The notes beneath the pieces were generated by a model, which saw nothing but the letters and a program-made list of their open reading frames with translations, had not been told where the DNA came from and did no database searches. Below are positions 41,834-53,733 of a stretch of 56,205 bases of DNA, in pieces. The DNA is from CAZZKE01 sp964655005 (GTDB lineage Bacteria > Pseudomonadota > Alphaproteobacteria > Rhodospirillales > JABHCV01). Position 1 is the first letter of the stretch. Each line of letters starts with the position of its first letter. The DNA lies in contig CAZZKE010000011.1 of assembly GCA_964655005.1 (NCBI GenBank), forward strand, positions 1 to 56,205. The letters are read 5' to 3'. Made by a program: the position numbers and the translations under genes.

Positions 41834-43081
41834 ATGATGAAAAAACAAATAAGGTCAGGCCTGTTGAGTCTGGCGATTCTGGGTGCGGCGAGCGGTGTGG
41901 CCGGTGCGGAAACGGTCAAGATCGCCCTTATCGAAGGCCTGTCGGGGCCGTTTGCGGCGAACGGCCAGGCCGCCTTGCGGGAATTCGGTTACGCCATCAA
42001 CCGCTACATCAACGGCAAAAACGTGGCCGGCGGAATCAAGGTCGAACTGATCGCCCTGGATAATAAAACCAGCCCCAAGGAAAGCCTGATCCAGCTCAAG
42101 AACGCCATCGGTCAGGGCGCCAGCTATGTCTTGCAGGGCAACAGTTCGGGCGTCGCCAATGCCTTGAGCGCGGCGATACTGAAGCACAACAACCGCAACC
42201 CCGACCAACGCATAATGTACATGAATTACGCCGCCGTCGATCCGGCGTTGACCAACGACAAATGCAATTTCTGGCATTTTCGCTTTGACGGCAACGCCGA
42301 CATGAAGATGAGCGCCATCACCGATGTCATCAAGGGCCGCAGCGATATAAAGAAAGTCTACCTGATCGGCCAGAACTATTCATTCGGCAAGGCCGTCGCC
42401 GCCGCCGCCGTGAAATACCTGACCGAAAAACGTCCGGATATCGAAATCGTCGGCAACGAACTGCACCCCATCGGCAGGGTCAAGGATTTCACCCCCTATG
42501 TCACCAAGATCAAGGCATCGGGCGCCGACGCCATCATTACCGGTAACTGGGGATCGGATATGGTCAATCTGGCCCGTTCCGCCAACGCGATCGGCATCAA
42601 GGCCGATTTCTTCACCTACTACGCCGCCGGCACCGGCATCACGGCGGCCATCGGCGAATCCGGCAAGGGCCGGATACGGCTGGTCGAGGAAGGACGCCAC
42701 AACCCGGTCAGGACCAGGGAATGGGAAGATTATCTGAAGGCCTTCAAGGCCAAGTTCCCGAAAAACGACCTGATCTATCCGCGCGCCGTGAATACTATCC
42801 AGATGCTGGCCAAGGCCATGAACAAGGCCGGTTCGGCGAAGCCGTTCAAGGTCGCCTCGGCCATGGAAGGAATGACGCTGACCACCCTTGACGGTGATGA
42901 TCTGGTAATGCGGGCCAGCGACCATCAGCTTCTGATGCCGCTGAATATCTCGGTCCACACCAATGAGAACATCGAATGGGACTACGATAATTCGGGTTTC
43001 GGAACCTACGTGGAAAGCACCGCGTCGCGCGCCGATACGACACTGCCGACCTCATGCGAAATGGTTCGCCCGAAAGCATAG
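41834..43081 (+). CDS. Branched-chain amino acid type ABC transporter substrate-binding protein
   Basis: 415-residue periplasmic binding protein of the LivJ/HAAT family (peripla_BP_6). A Sec signal peptide ends at VAGA-ET near residue 26. The IALIEGLSGPFAANGQAALREFGYAINRYIN block is typical of the family's first lobe. GGGAG lies before the ATG; a second ATG follows at once. Although the family is named for amino acids, many alphaproteobacterial members bind aromatic, dicarboxylic or fatty acids. The next genes are acyl-CoA enzymes, so an organic acid is more likely than leucine. A strong terminator-like hairpin separates it from the permease gene. Confidence 0.92.
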   Translation: MMKKQIRSGLLSLAILGAASGVAGAETVKIALIEGLSGPFAANGQAALREFGYAINRYINGKNVAGGIKVELIALDNKTSPKESLIQLKNAIGQGASYVLQGNSSGVANALSAAILKHNNRNPDQRIMYMNYAAVDPALTNDKCNFWHFRFDGNADMKMSAITDVIKGRSDIKKVYLIGQNYSFGKAVAAAAVKYLTEKRPDIEIVGNELHPIGRVKDFTPYVTKIKASGADAIITGNWGSDMVNLARSANAIGIKADFFTYYAAGTGITAAIGESGKGRIRLVEEGRHNPVRTREWEDYLKAFKAKFPKNDLIYPRAVNTIQMLAKAMNKAGSAKPFKVASAMEGMTLTTLDGDDLVMRASDHQLLMPLNISVHTNENIEWDYDNSGFGTYVESTASRADTTLPTSCEMVRPKA

Positions 43082-43108
43082 GGCATTAGCCGCCGGGACT
43101 GAATCGAC

Positions 43109-43156
43109 CGGGCCGGTTCTTCGTTTGGAAGGACCGGCCCGCTTTCCTTTTTTCTT
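43109..43156 (+). terminator. Intrinsic terminator/attenuator after the binding-protein gene
   Basis: A G+C-rich stem (arms 43109-43122 and 43128-43141, one T-G wobble, 5-base loop) followed by CTTTCCTTTTTTCTT. It has the full form of a Rho-independent terminator and sits in the 88-bp gap between the binding protein and first permease genes. It probably lets only part of the transcripts through. Confidence 0.8.
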
Positions 43157-43169
43157 ACGGCCCTGAATT

Positions 43170-44120
43170 ATGCTTGAAAACACGGTCTTTTCCCTGCTTA
43201 ACGGCACCGTTTACGGGTTGCTGCTGTTCATGCTGTCCGCCGGCCTGACGTTAATTTTCTCGATGATGGGAATTCTTAATTTCGCCCACGCCAGCTTCTA
43301 TGCCCTGGGCGCCTATTTTGCCTTCCAGATTTCAAAATATATCGGATTCTGGCCGGGCCTGATCGTCGCCCCGATTATCGTCGGCATTATCGGCGCCATG
43401 ATCGAACGCTATGCCTTGCGCCATGTTCATAAATTCGGCCATGTCGCGGAACTGGTCTTTACCTTCGGCCTGGCCTTCCTGCTGGAGGAAATAATCCAGT
43501 TCATCTGGGGTAATGACCAGTTGCCCTATCATGGGCCCGAGGTTCTGGATTTTCCCCTGTTCACCCTGTTCGGCGCAAATTTCCCGGCCTACAAGGCTTT
43601 TATGCTGAGCATATCCATTCTTATTTTCCTGGGCCTGCTGCTGGTCCTGACGAAAACCCGGATCGGCCTGATTATCCAGGCCGCCATCACCCACCCCAAC
43701 ATGGTCGGTATGCTGGGCCACAACGTGCCGCTGGTGTTCATGCTGACGTTCGGCGCCGGCACGGCGCTGGCCGGTCTGGCCGGGGTCATCGCCGGCCCGG
43801 TAATGGGAACCTATCCGGCGATGGCGGCGGATCTGGGCAGCATAGTTTTCGTAGTCGTGGTGATCGGCGGCCTGGGTTCGCTGGCTGGCGCCCTGGTCGC
43901 CTCGCTGCTGATCGGCGTTATCCAGACCTTCGCCGTGGCCATTGACGTTTCGGTCAGCGACCTGCTGGACCTGATCGGCGTAAACTTCGGACCCGACCAT
44001 TTTTTGGTTGATCTGTGGACCATGTCGCTGCCCATGGTAGCACCGCTGATACCCTACCTGATGCTGATTCTGATTTTGATATTCCGGCCTACCGGGTTGT
44101 TCGGGAAACGTGAATCATGA
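43170..44120 (+). CDS. Branched-chain amino acid type ABC permease LivH
   Basis: 316-residue inner-membrane permease of the LivH family with about eight helices. Family blocks are NGTVYGLLLFMLSAGLTLIFSMMGILNFAHASFYALGAYF, the central TRIGLIIQAAITHPNMVGMLGHNV coupling region and VVVVIGGLGSLAGALVASLLIG. The ATG at 43170 is 13 bp after the T-rich tract of the preceding hairpin. It overlaps the next permease gene by 4 bp (ATGA). It should pair with the LivM protein to make the transport channel. Confidence 0.92.
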   Translation: MLENTVFSLLNGTVYGLLLFMLSAGLTLIFSMMGILNFAHASFYALGAYFAFQISKYIGFWPGLIVAPIIVGIIGAMIERYALRHVHKFGHVAELVFTFGLAFLLEEIIQFIWGNDQLPYHGPEVLDFPLFTLFGANFPAYKAFMLSISILIFLGLLLVLTKTRIGLIIQAAITHPNMVGMLGHNVPLVFMLTFGAGTALAGLAGVIAGPVMGTYPAMAADLGSIVFVVVVIGGLGSLAGALVASLLIGVIQTFAVAIDVSVSDLLDLIGVNFGPDHFLVDLWTMSLPMVAPLIPYLMLILILIFRPTGLFGKRES

Positions 44121-45409
44121 ACCGCCTGACGACGCGCCGCCGGGCCATGAACGCCGACGCCAGGCGGCGTCAGCGCCTGTACTGGTTTACCCTGGCCGCC
44201 GTACTGGTCGCCCTGCCCTGGATATTTTCGTCGTCCTTCGCGGTTTCCATAATGACCCAGATCGGCATCGCCACGATCTTCGCGCTTTCCTACAACATGT
44301 TGCTGGGTCAAGGCGGCATGTTGTCCTTCGGCCACGCCGTCTATTTTGGTCTGGGCGGTTTTCTGGCGATGCACTTTATGAACTATATCGAAGGCGGTTT
44401 CCCCCTGCCGGTTCCGTTGCTGCCACTGGTCGGCGGGCTGATCGGGTTGTTGTTCGGGGTTATTTTCGGCAGTTTCTCGACCCGCCGGGCGGGCACGGTG
44501 TTCGCCATGATATCCCTGGGCATCGCCGAACTGATGGCCTCGTCGAGCCTGATTTTCGTGAAATTTTTTGGCGGCGAGGAAGGCATCACCGGCGACCGCA
44601 CCATGGGCCCCGTATTGTTCGGTTTAAATTACGCCGCCGATATTGAAGTCTACTATCTGGCTGCATTTTGGGTCTTCATCGCCATGTTCGCGATGTTCTG
44701 GTTTTCCCGCACCCCCGCCGGCCGTATGGCCAACGCGGTCCGGGAAAACCCGGAGCGGGCCGAATTCATCGGCTACAGCCAGCGCAAGATACGAATGATA
44801 AGCTTCTGCGCCTCGGGTTTCTTCGCCGGCCTGGCCGGTGGCGTTTTCGCCATCGCCTATGAAATCGTGACCGCCGAAACCCTGGGCCTGAACCAGTCCG
44901 GCAGTGTCCTGCTGATGGCCTATATCGGCGGTATCGGATACTTTATCGGGCCGGTCATCGGGGCCATTCTGCTGACCCTGCTGCGCACGGTCTTAAGCAA
45001 CTTCACCGATATCTGGCTGCTCTATCTGGGCCTGATCTTCCTTGCTACCGTGCTGTTTGCGCCGACCGGGCTGGCCGGTTTGCTGATGATGCACGGCCCC
45101 GCCTACCGGGCCAGGCGTTTGGGTCTGCTGTTTGTCCCCTATCTTACAATGGCCGTCCCGGTGCTGCTGGTCACCGTCGGCCTGACCGGCGTTCTGGAAC
45201 TGGCCCATTTCTCCCAGAACACCTCGGTCGACGAGCGGGTCATGGTGTTGTATGGCGTTCCGTGCAACATCGACAATATTTTGCCATGGGCGGTACTGGC
45301 GGTGCTGACGGCGCTTGGCATTCTTGGCGTACGGCGGGCCAAACCCGGCCTGCTTGACGCCTGGGACCGCGCCAACGCGCCGCTCCCGACCGGGGAAGAC
45401 GAGCAATGA
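44117..45409 (+). CDS. Branched-chain amino acid type ABC permease LivM with C-terminal extension
   Basis: 430-residue permease. The first 325 residues or so are a normal LivM domain (SYNMLLGQGGMLSFGHAVYFGLGG, FYFRTPAGR-like FSRTPAGRMANAVRENPERAEFIGY, GSVLLMAYIGGIGYFIGPVIGA, ending in FAPTGLAGL). About 105 more residues follow, with two further hydrophobic segments (about 345-365 and 395-412). This extension is also seen in some alphaproteobacterial HAAT systems, but its role is not known. It overlaps livH by 4 bp upstream and livG by 4 bp downstream. Confidence 0.9.
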   Translation: MNRLTTRRRAMNADARRRQRLYWFTLAAVLVALPWIFSSSFAVSIMTQIGIATIFALSYNMLLGQGGMLSFGHAVYFGLGGFLAMHFMNYIEGGFPLPVPLLPLVGGLIGLLFGVIFGSFSTRRAGTVFAMISLGIAELMASSSLIFVKFFGGEEGITGDRTMGPVLFGLNYAADIEVYYLAAFWVFIAMFAMFWFSRTPAGRMANAVRENPERAEFIGYSQRKIRMISFCASGFFAGLAGGVFAIAYEIVTAETLGLNQSGSVLLMAYIGGIGYFIGPVIGAILLTLLRTVLSNFTDIWLLYLGLIFLATVLFAPTGLAGLLMMHGPAYRARRLGLLFVPYLTMAVPVLLVTVGLTGVLELAHFSQNTSVDERVMVLYGVPCNIDNILPWAVLAVLTALGILGVRRAKPGLLDAWDRANAPLPTGEDEQ

Positions 45410-46161
45410 CCGCCGCCATTGAAATTATCGAGTTGCATAAGAACTTCGGCCCGGCGGAGATCATCCGGGGCATCAATCTTGAAATTACAAAAGGCGAACG
45501 ACACGCCATTATCGGCCCGAACGGGGCCGGAAAATCGACCCTGTTCCACCTTATAAGCGGGCGTTACGGGCCTACCGGCGGCCGGGTCGAACTGAATGGC
45601 GAAAATATTTCCGGTCTGCCGCCCTATGAGATTTTCAGGAAAGGCCTTAGCCGCAGCTTCCAGGTGACCAACATATTCCCCGGCCTGACGGTGTATGAGA
45701 ATATCCGCTGCGCGGTACTGTGGGTCGCCGATTACAAATATTCCCTGTGGCAACGGGTAGAAGAACTGGATGACCTGAATGATCGAACCGAAGAAATTCT
45801 CGACAAGATCGGCCTGGCCGACCGGGCGTTCATTCCGGCCGGCCTGCTGGCCTATGCCGAACAACGCGCCCTGGAAATCGGTATCGCCATCGCCGGCGGC
45901 AACGAGGTGGTGCTGCTTGATGAGCCGACCGCCGGCATGAGCCATAGCGAAACCGAACAGGCGGTCGAGCTGATCAGAAATATTTCGGAAGGCAAGACCC
46001 TGGTTATGGTCGAACACGACATGGGCGTGATTTTCGACCTGGCCGACCGTATTTCGGTGCTTGTCTACGGTCGGATCATCGCCACCGACACGCCGGAAAA
46101 CATACGCAACAACGCCCAGGTGCAGGAAGCTTATCTGGGAACGGGGGGTGGCGATGACTGA
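45406..46161 (+). CDS. Branched-chain amino acid type ABC ATPase LivG
   Basis: 251-residue ABC ATPase with normal Walker A (GPNGAGKS, residues 37-44), Q-loop in SRSFQVTNIF, Walker B VVLLDEPTAGM and H-loop VEHDM. The ABC signature is unusual: instead of LSxGEQR the sequence reads LAYAEQRALEIG, a form known in a subset of LivG proteins. The C-terminal VQEAYLG is typical of LivG. It starts at an ATG overlapping livM by 4 bp. It forms a heterodimer with the LivF protein encoded next. Confidence 0.92.
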   Translation: MTAAIEIIELHKNFGPAEIIRGINLEITKGERHAIIGPNGAGKSTLFHLISGRYGPTGGRVELNGENISGLPPYEIFRKGLSRSFQVTNIFPGLTVYENIRCAVLWVADYKYSLWQRVEELDDLNDRTEEILDKIGLADRAFIPAGLLAYAEQRALEIGIAIAGGNEVVLLDEPTAGMSHSETEQAVELIRNISEGKTLVMVEHDMGVIFDLADRISVLVYGRIIATDTPENIRNNAQVQEAYLGTGGGDD

Positions 46162-46864
46162 AGCCGCCATGCTGGAAGTCCGCGACCTGCACGCCTACTA
46201 CGGCAAAAGTCACATTCTGCAAGGCGTTACCTTCGACGTTAATGAAGGAGAAATCGTCAGCCTGTTGGGCCGTAACGGCGTCGGTCGGTCGACCACCGCG
46301 CTGGCCATCATGGGCGTCGTCGACTGCCATGGCTCGGTCAAATTCCGGGGAACCGAACTGGTTGGACGGCCACCCCATGAAATCGCCGGCTCGGGCCTTG
46401 GCATCGTGGTCGAAAACCGTGATGTATTTCCGACCCTGACGGTGCGCCAGAACCTTGTTTTGGGCCAGAAGGAAACTCGAAACAGCGGTCGCTGGAACAT
46501 TGAATACATATTTCAAATGTTCCCCAACCTGCGCGAACGATCCGATATCCTGGCCGGATATCTGAGCGGCGGCGAACAACAAATGCTAAGCATGTGCCGG
46601 ACCCTGATGGGCGACCCCGACCTGATCATCATCGACGAGCCGACCGAAGGACTGGCCCCGAAAATCGTCGCCCAGGTGGCCGCCATGCTGGAGCAAATTT
46701 CCCGGCGTGGGATATCGATCCTGCTGATCGAGCAGAAACTGACCATAGCCCTGAAAATCTCCCGTAGAATCTATGTAATGGGTCACGGCCACGTGGTCTT
46801 CGAAGGTGTCCCGGAAGACCTGAACCGGGATAACGGCATCCGCAAGGAATGGCTTGAAGTATGA
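46154..46864 (+). CDS. Branched-chain amino acid type ABC ATPase LivF, Walker A Lys replaced by Arg
   Basis: 236-residue ABC ATPase. The signature YLSGGEQQML and Walker B LIIIDEPTEGL are intact, but the Walker A reads GRNGVGRST (residues 39-47): the normally invariant Lys is Arg45 (codon CGG). The same Lys-to-Arg form is, from memory, present in one subgroup of LivF proteins, so this may be a lineage trait, not a defect. It could mean asymmetric ATP hydrolysis in the LivG-LivF pair. The ATG at 46154 is chosen; upstream in-frame codons belong to livG in another frame. It overlaps livG by 8 bp. Confidence 0.92.
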   Translation: MTEAAMLEVRDLHAYYGKSHILQGVTFDVNEGEIVSLLGRNGVGRSTTALAIMGVVDCHGSVKFRGTELVGRPPHEIAGSGLGIVVENRDVFPTLTVRQNLVLGQKETRNSGRWNIEYIFQMFPNLRERSDILAGYLSGGEQQMLSMCRTLMGDPDLIIIDEPTEGLAPKIVAQVAAMLEQISRRGISILLIEQKLTIALKISRRIYVMGHGHVVFEGVPEDLNRDNGIRKEWLEV

Positions 46865-46919
46865 TCTGATTGGGCATATGCCTCTGGTCTTATTCTTTCG
46901 AATTCAAACGAGGATACCC

Positions 46920-49004
<2,085 letters not shown>

Positions 49005-49025
49005 TCTGTAACAAGGGGCCACCCC

Positions 49026-50213
49026 ATGAAACGCCAAGCCGTCATCGTCTCGACCGCCCGCACCCCCATCGGCAGGGCCTATCGCGGCGCTTTCAACAAT
49101 ACCGAATCACCGACCCTGGCCGCCCATGCCATTAAACACGCGGTCAGCCGGGCCGGCCTGGAACCGGGCGAGGTCGAAGACGTTATCATGGGCACGGCCC
49201 TGCCACAGGGCAGCCAGGGCGCCAATATCGCCCGCCTCGCCGCCATCGCCGCCGGACTGCCGGTCACCGTCGGCGGCATGACCGTCGACCGGCAGTGTTC
49301 TTCGGGCATGATGGCCATCGCCACGGCGGCCAAGCAGGTGATCGACGACGACATGCCGATAGTCGTCGGCGGCGGCCTGGAATCGGTATCCCTGGTCCAG
49401 AACGAACACATGAACACCTTCCGCGCCAGGGACCCGATCCTGATGGAAATCAGGCCGGAAATCTATATGTCCATGCTGGAAACGGCAGAAATCGTCGCCA
49501 ACCGTTATGGCGTCAGCCGCGAGGCCATGGATTCCTACGGTCTGCAAAGCCAGCGGCGCACGGCGGCGGCCCAGGCCGCCGGCAAATTCGACAATGAAAT
49601 TGTCCCGATGGCTTCGCTGAAAGCCGTCATGGACAAGCAAACCAAAGAACTTTCCTACCACCCGGTAACGCTGCAAAAAGATGAAGGCAATCGCCCGGAA
49701 ACCAGCATGGAAGGCCTGGCCGGCCTGAAACCGGTGTTGGGTAAAGACTGTTTCATCACCGCCGGCAACGCCAGCCAGCTTTCCGACGGGGCCTCGGCGG
49801 CGGTGGTCATGGAGGCCCGGCTGGCCGAACGCAAGGGACTGCAACCGCTGGGCATTTACCGGGGCATCGCCGTCGCCGGCTGCGAACCCGATGAAATGGG
49901 CATCGGACCGGTGTTCGCGGTGCCCAGGCTGCTTGAGCGGCACGGCCTGAAAATGGATGACATCGGCCTTTGGGAACTGAACGAGGCGTTCGCCGTACAG
50001 GTGCTGTACTGCCGCGACAAGCTGGCCATTCCCGACGAGAACCTGAACGTCAACGGCGGCGCCATTTCCATCGGCCATCCCTATGGCATGAGCGGCGCCA
50101 GGATGGTCGGCCATGCGCTGATCGAAGGCAAGCGCCGGGGCGTCAAATATGTCGTTGTCACCATGTGCATCGGCGGTGGCCAGGGCGCCGCCGGGTTGTT
50201 CGAGGTAGCCTGA
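49026..50213 (+). CDS. Acetyl-CoA acyltransferase (thiolase)
   Basis: 395-residue thiolase of the degradative (3-ketoacyl-CoA) type. Nucleophile Cys91 is in DRQCSSGMMA, the active-site His in NGGAISIGHPYGMSGARM and the acid/base Cys in CIGGGQGAAG, all intact. It cleaves the 3-ketoacyl-CoA made by the preceding FadB-like protein to acetyl-CoA and a shortened acyl-CoA. AAGGGG lies upstream of the ATG. The next gene starts at a TTG only 2 bp after its stop. Confidence 0.94.
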   Translation: MKRQAVIVSTARTPIGRAYRGAFNNTESPTLAAHAIKHAVSRAGLEPGEVEDVIMGTALPQGSQGANIARLAAIAAGLPVTVGGMTVDRQCSSGMMAIATAAKQVIDDDMPIVVGGGLESVSLVQNEHMNTFRARDPILMEIRPEIYMSMLETAEIVANRYGVSREAMDSYGLQSQRRTAAAQAAGKFDNEIVPMASLKAVMDKQTKELSYHPVTLQKDEGNRPETSMEGLAGLKPVLGKDCFITAGNASQLSDGASAAVVMEARLAERKGLQPLGIYRGIAVAGCEPDEMGIGPVFAVPRLLERHGLKMDDIGLWELNEAFAVQVLYCRDKLAIPDENLNVNGGAISIGHPYGMSGARMVGHALIEGKRRGVKYVVVTMCIGGGQGAAGLFEVA

Positions 50214-50215
50214 AT

Positions 50216-51286
50216 TTGGATCCGGAGACCATCCCCGTCCGCGATGGCGAGCAACTTGATACCCGCCTGCTGGAGCCATATTTACGCAGCCGTTTTCCCG
50301 AAACAGATGGCCCCCTGCGCATCGCCCAGTTTGGCGGCGGCCATGCCAACCTGACCTACCTGCTGGCCTTCGGCGACCATGAATATGTCCTGCGGCGGCC
50401 GCCGAAAGGGCCGGTGGCGCCATCGGCTCACGACATGAAACGCGAACACAAGGTACAGGCCTGCCTGTACAAGGCCTTCCCGCTGGCGCCGCGCAGTTTC
50501 CTGTATTGTGACGATGCGGACCTGATCGGGGCCGATTTCCACATCAGCGAACGGCGGCATGGATTGGTCATTCGCGGCGATATGCCCGATCGCTTCGCCG
50601 ATAATCCGGAACTGAACAAACGCATCGGGACGATGCTGATCGACACGCTGGCCGACCTGCATTCGATCGACCCGGCGGCTATCGGCCTGGCCGACCTGGG
50701 CCATCCGGAAGGTTACGTCGAACGCCAGTTGGCCGGCTGGAACAAGCGCTGGCGAGCCGCCAGGGACAGGGACCTGGCCGATATGGACACCATTGCCCGG
50801 TGGCTCGAAGACAACCTGCCGGATACAAAATACACCACGGTGCTGCATAACGATTTCAAGCTCGACAACGTCCTGCTGGATGCCGACGACCCGGCCCGGC
50901 CGAGCGCGGTGCTGGACTGGGATATGTGTACGCTCGGCGATCCGTTGATGGATCTGGGCCACATGCTGAATTACTGGACCGACGCCGGCGACGGCGAAGA
51001 ATGGCGCACGGTATTGACCATGCCGACCTGGCGCGACGGTTTCCCGAACCGCCGCAAGGTGGTCGCCCGTTATGCCGAGCGCACCGGGTTCGATATATCG
51101 GCGATCGACTGGTATTTCGTCTTCGGTTCGTTCAAACTGGCGGTTATCCTGCAACAAATTTACATCCGCTATTTGCGCGGCCAGACCAGGGATCGGCGCT
51201 TCGCGAAGTTCCATGAACGGGTCGCCGGACTGGCCCGGCGCGGCGCGTATTTTTCGAAAACATCCTCATTTCAGGAGAACCGGTGA
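50216..51286 (+). CDS. APH-fold phosphotransferase (ACAD10/11 kinase-like)
   Basis: 356-residue protein with the aminoglycoside phosphotransferase/kinase fold. The catalytic HNDFKLDN (Asp213, Asn218) and metal-binding VLDWDMCTLGDPLMDLGH (Asp234) match the kinase domain of human ACAD10/11, which phosphorylates 4-hydroxyacyl-CoA, and the levulinate-pathway kinase LvaA. It is not likely to be an antibiotic resistance gene. There is no ATG near the start; the TTG at 50216-50218 with GAGG nine bases upstream gives the full fold. The ACAD10/11-like dehydrogenase gene begins 1 bp after it, the same pair that is fused in the human protein. Confidence 0.88.
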   Translation: MDPETIPVRDGEQLDTRLLEPYLRSRFPETDGPLRIAQFGGGHANLTYLLAFGDHEYVLRRPPKGPVAPSAHDMKREHKVQACLYKAFPLAPRSFLYCDDADLIGADFHISERRHGLVIRGDMPDRFADNPELNKRIGTMLIDTLADLHSIDPAAIGLADLGHPEGYVERQLAGWNKRWRAARDRDLADMDTIARWLEDNLPDTKYTTVLHNDFKLDNVLLDADDPARPSAVLDWDMCTLGDPLMDLGHMLNYWTDAGDGEEWRTVLTMPTWRDGFPNRRKVVARYAERTGFDISAIDWYFVFGSFKLAVILQQIYIRYLRGQTRDRRFAKFHERVAGLARRGAYFSKTSSFQENR

Positions 51287-51287
51287 T

Positions 51288-52485
<1,198 letters not shown>

Positions 52486-52493
<8 letters not shown>

Positions 52494-53733
52494 CGGGAAC
52501 CGCTCTTCGGACCGGACCCCCTACTTCTATGGATGGCGCGTCGTCGGCGTTGTCTTCGTGATGTTGATGATATCGTCGGGGCTGGGGTTTTATAACCTGT
52601 CGGTAATAATCAACGCGCTTAGCAGCGAAGGGCGTTTCGCCGTCAATATGGTTTCAAACGCGACCTCGCTGTTTTTCCTGGTCGTCGCCGTCAGCGGCCT
52701 TGCCGTCGGCCGCCTGATCGACCGTTTCGATCCCCGCTACACCATCTGCATCGGCGCCTTTCTGGCCGCCGCCGGTTTGCTCGCCATAGGCCGGGCGAAT
52801 ACGCCGCTTTCGCTGCTCGCATCTTATGTCCTGTTCGCCATCGGTTTTTCCTGCACCTCGCTTATCCCCGCCACCACCATGGTCGCCCGCTGGTTTTCAA
52901 AACGCCGCCCGTTCGCCCTGGCCGTCGCGTCGAGCGGATTGTCGATGGGCGGAATTGTCGTCACCCCGTTCGCCGCCACACTGACCGGCAAGCTGGGGCT
53001 GGCCCAGGCGACGCCATGGCTGGCGATCATTTACGTTCTTGCCGTGGTTCCGGTAACCGCCGTGTTTTTACGCAAGTCACCCGAAGGCATGGGCCTGGCG
53101 CCCGATGGGGCGCGGGCGACGACTGCAACAGGCGATAGCTACCTGACCGGTACGGTTTTTTCCGCCGCGGCCAGATCGCGTTTCTTCATCCTGTGTACGG
53201 CGGCGTTCGTCCTGATCTTCCTGGCCCAGGTCGGCGCCCTGGCGCACCAGTTCAACCTTGTCGCCGGGCGGGTCGATACGACCATGGCGGCAAGCGCCGT
53301 CGCTACCCTGGCCGGCGCTTCGATGGCCGGGCGTTTCATCGGCGGCTGGGCAATAAGCCGTTTTTCCATCCGTCCGGTGACGGTATTCCTGATTATTCTG
53401 GAGGCGCTGTCGCTGCTGGCCATCGCATTTGCCGATACCGCCCTGTCGCTGCTGGCGGCTTCCGCCGTGCTCGGCCTGGCCCTTGGAAACCTGCTGATGG
53501 CGCTGCCGCTGCTGCTGGCCGATGCCTTCGGCATGCGCGACTACGGACGCATTTATTCCACCGGCCAGGCGATCGCCCAGTTAGGCGTCGCCGCCGGGCC
53601 GGCGCTGGTTGGGTTTCTTTATGGCTTAAGCGATGGCTATGTGCTGCCCATGTTCGTCATGTCGGGACTCGCCCTTACCGGCGGCGCGGTATTCCTGCTG
53701 GCCGGATCGGTACCGCGACCGGCCCACGATTAG
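52486..53733 (+). CDS. MFS transporter (OFA/MCT-like)
   Basis: 415-residue carrier of the major facilitator superfamily with twelve predicted helices. The start YFYGWRVVGVVFVMLMISSGLGFYNLSVIINAL and the GRLIDRFDPR loop between helices 2 and 3 fit the oxalate/formate antiporter and monocarboxylate transporter group. It probably moves a carboxylic acid. It overlaps the ACAD10/11-like gene, so its cargo is likely linked to that pathway. It is convergent with the dehydrogenase gene at 53730 with a 4-bp overlap of the stop codons. Confidence 0.9.

Noticed and set aside
49107..50423. Minus-strand open frame (438 codons) opposite the thiolase gene
   Set aside because: The thiolase has all active-site residues; the antisense frame is His/Gly/Ala-rich without motifs.
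50216..51286. Aminoglycoside resistance gene
   Set aside because: The APH fold is shared with ACAD10/11 kinases; motifs and the neighbouring ACAD gene point to acyl-CoA metabolism.
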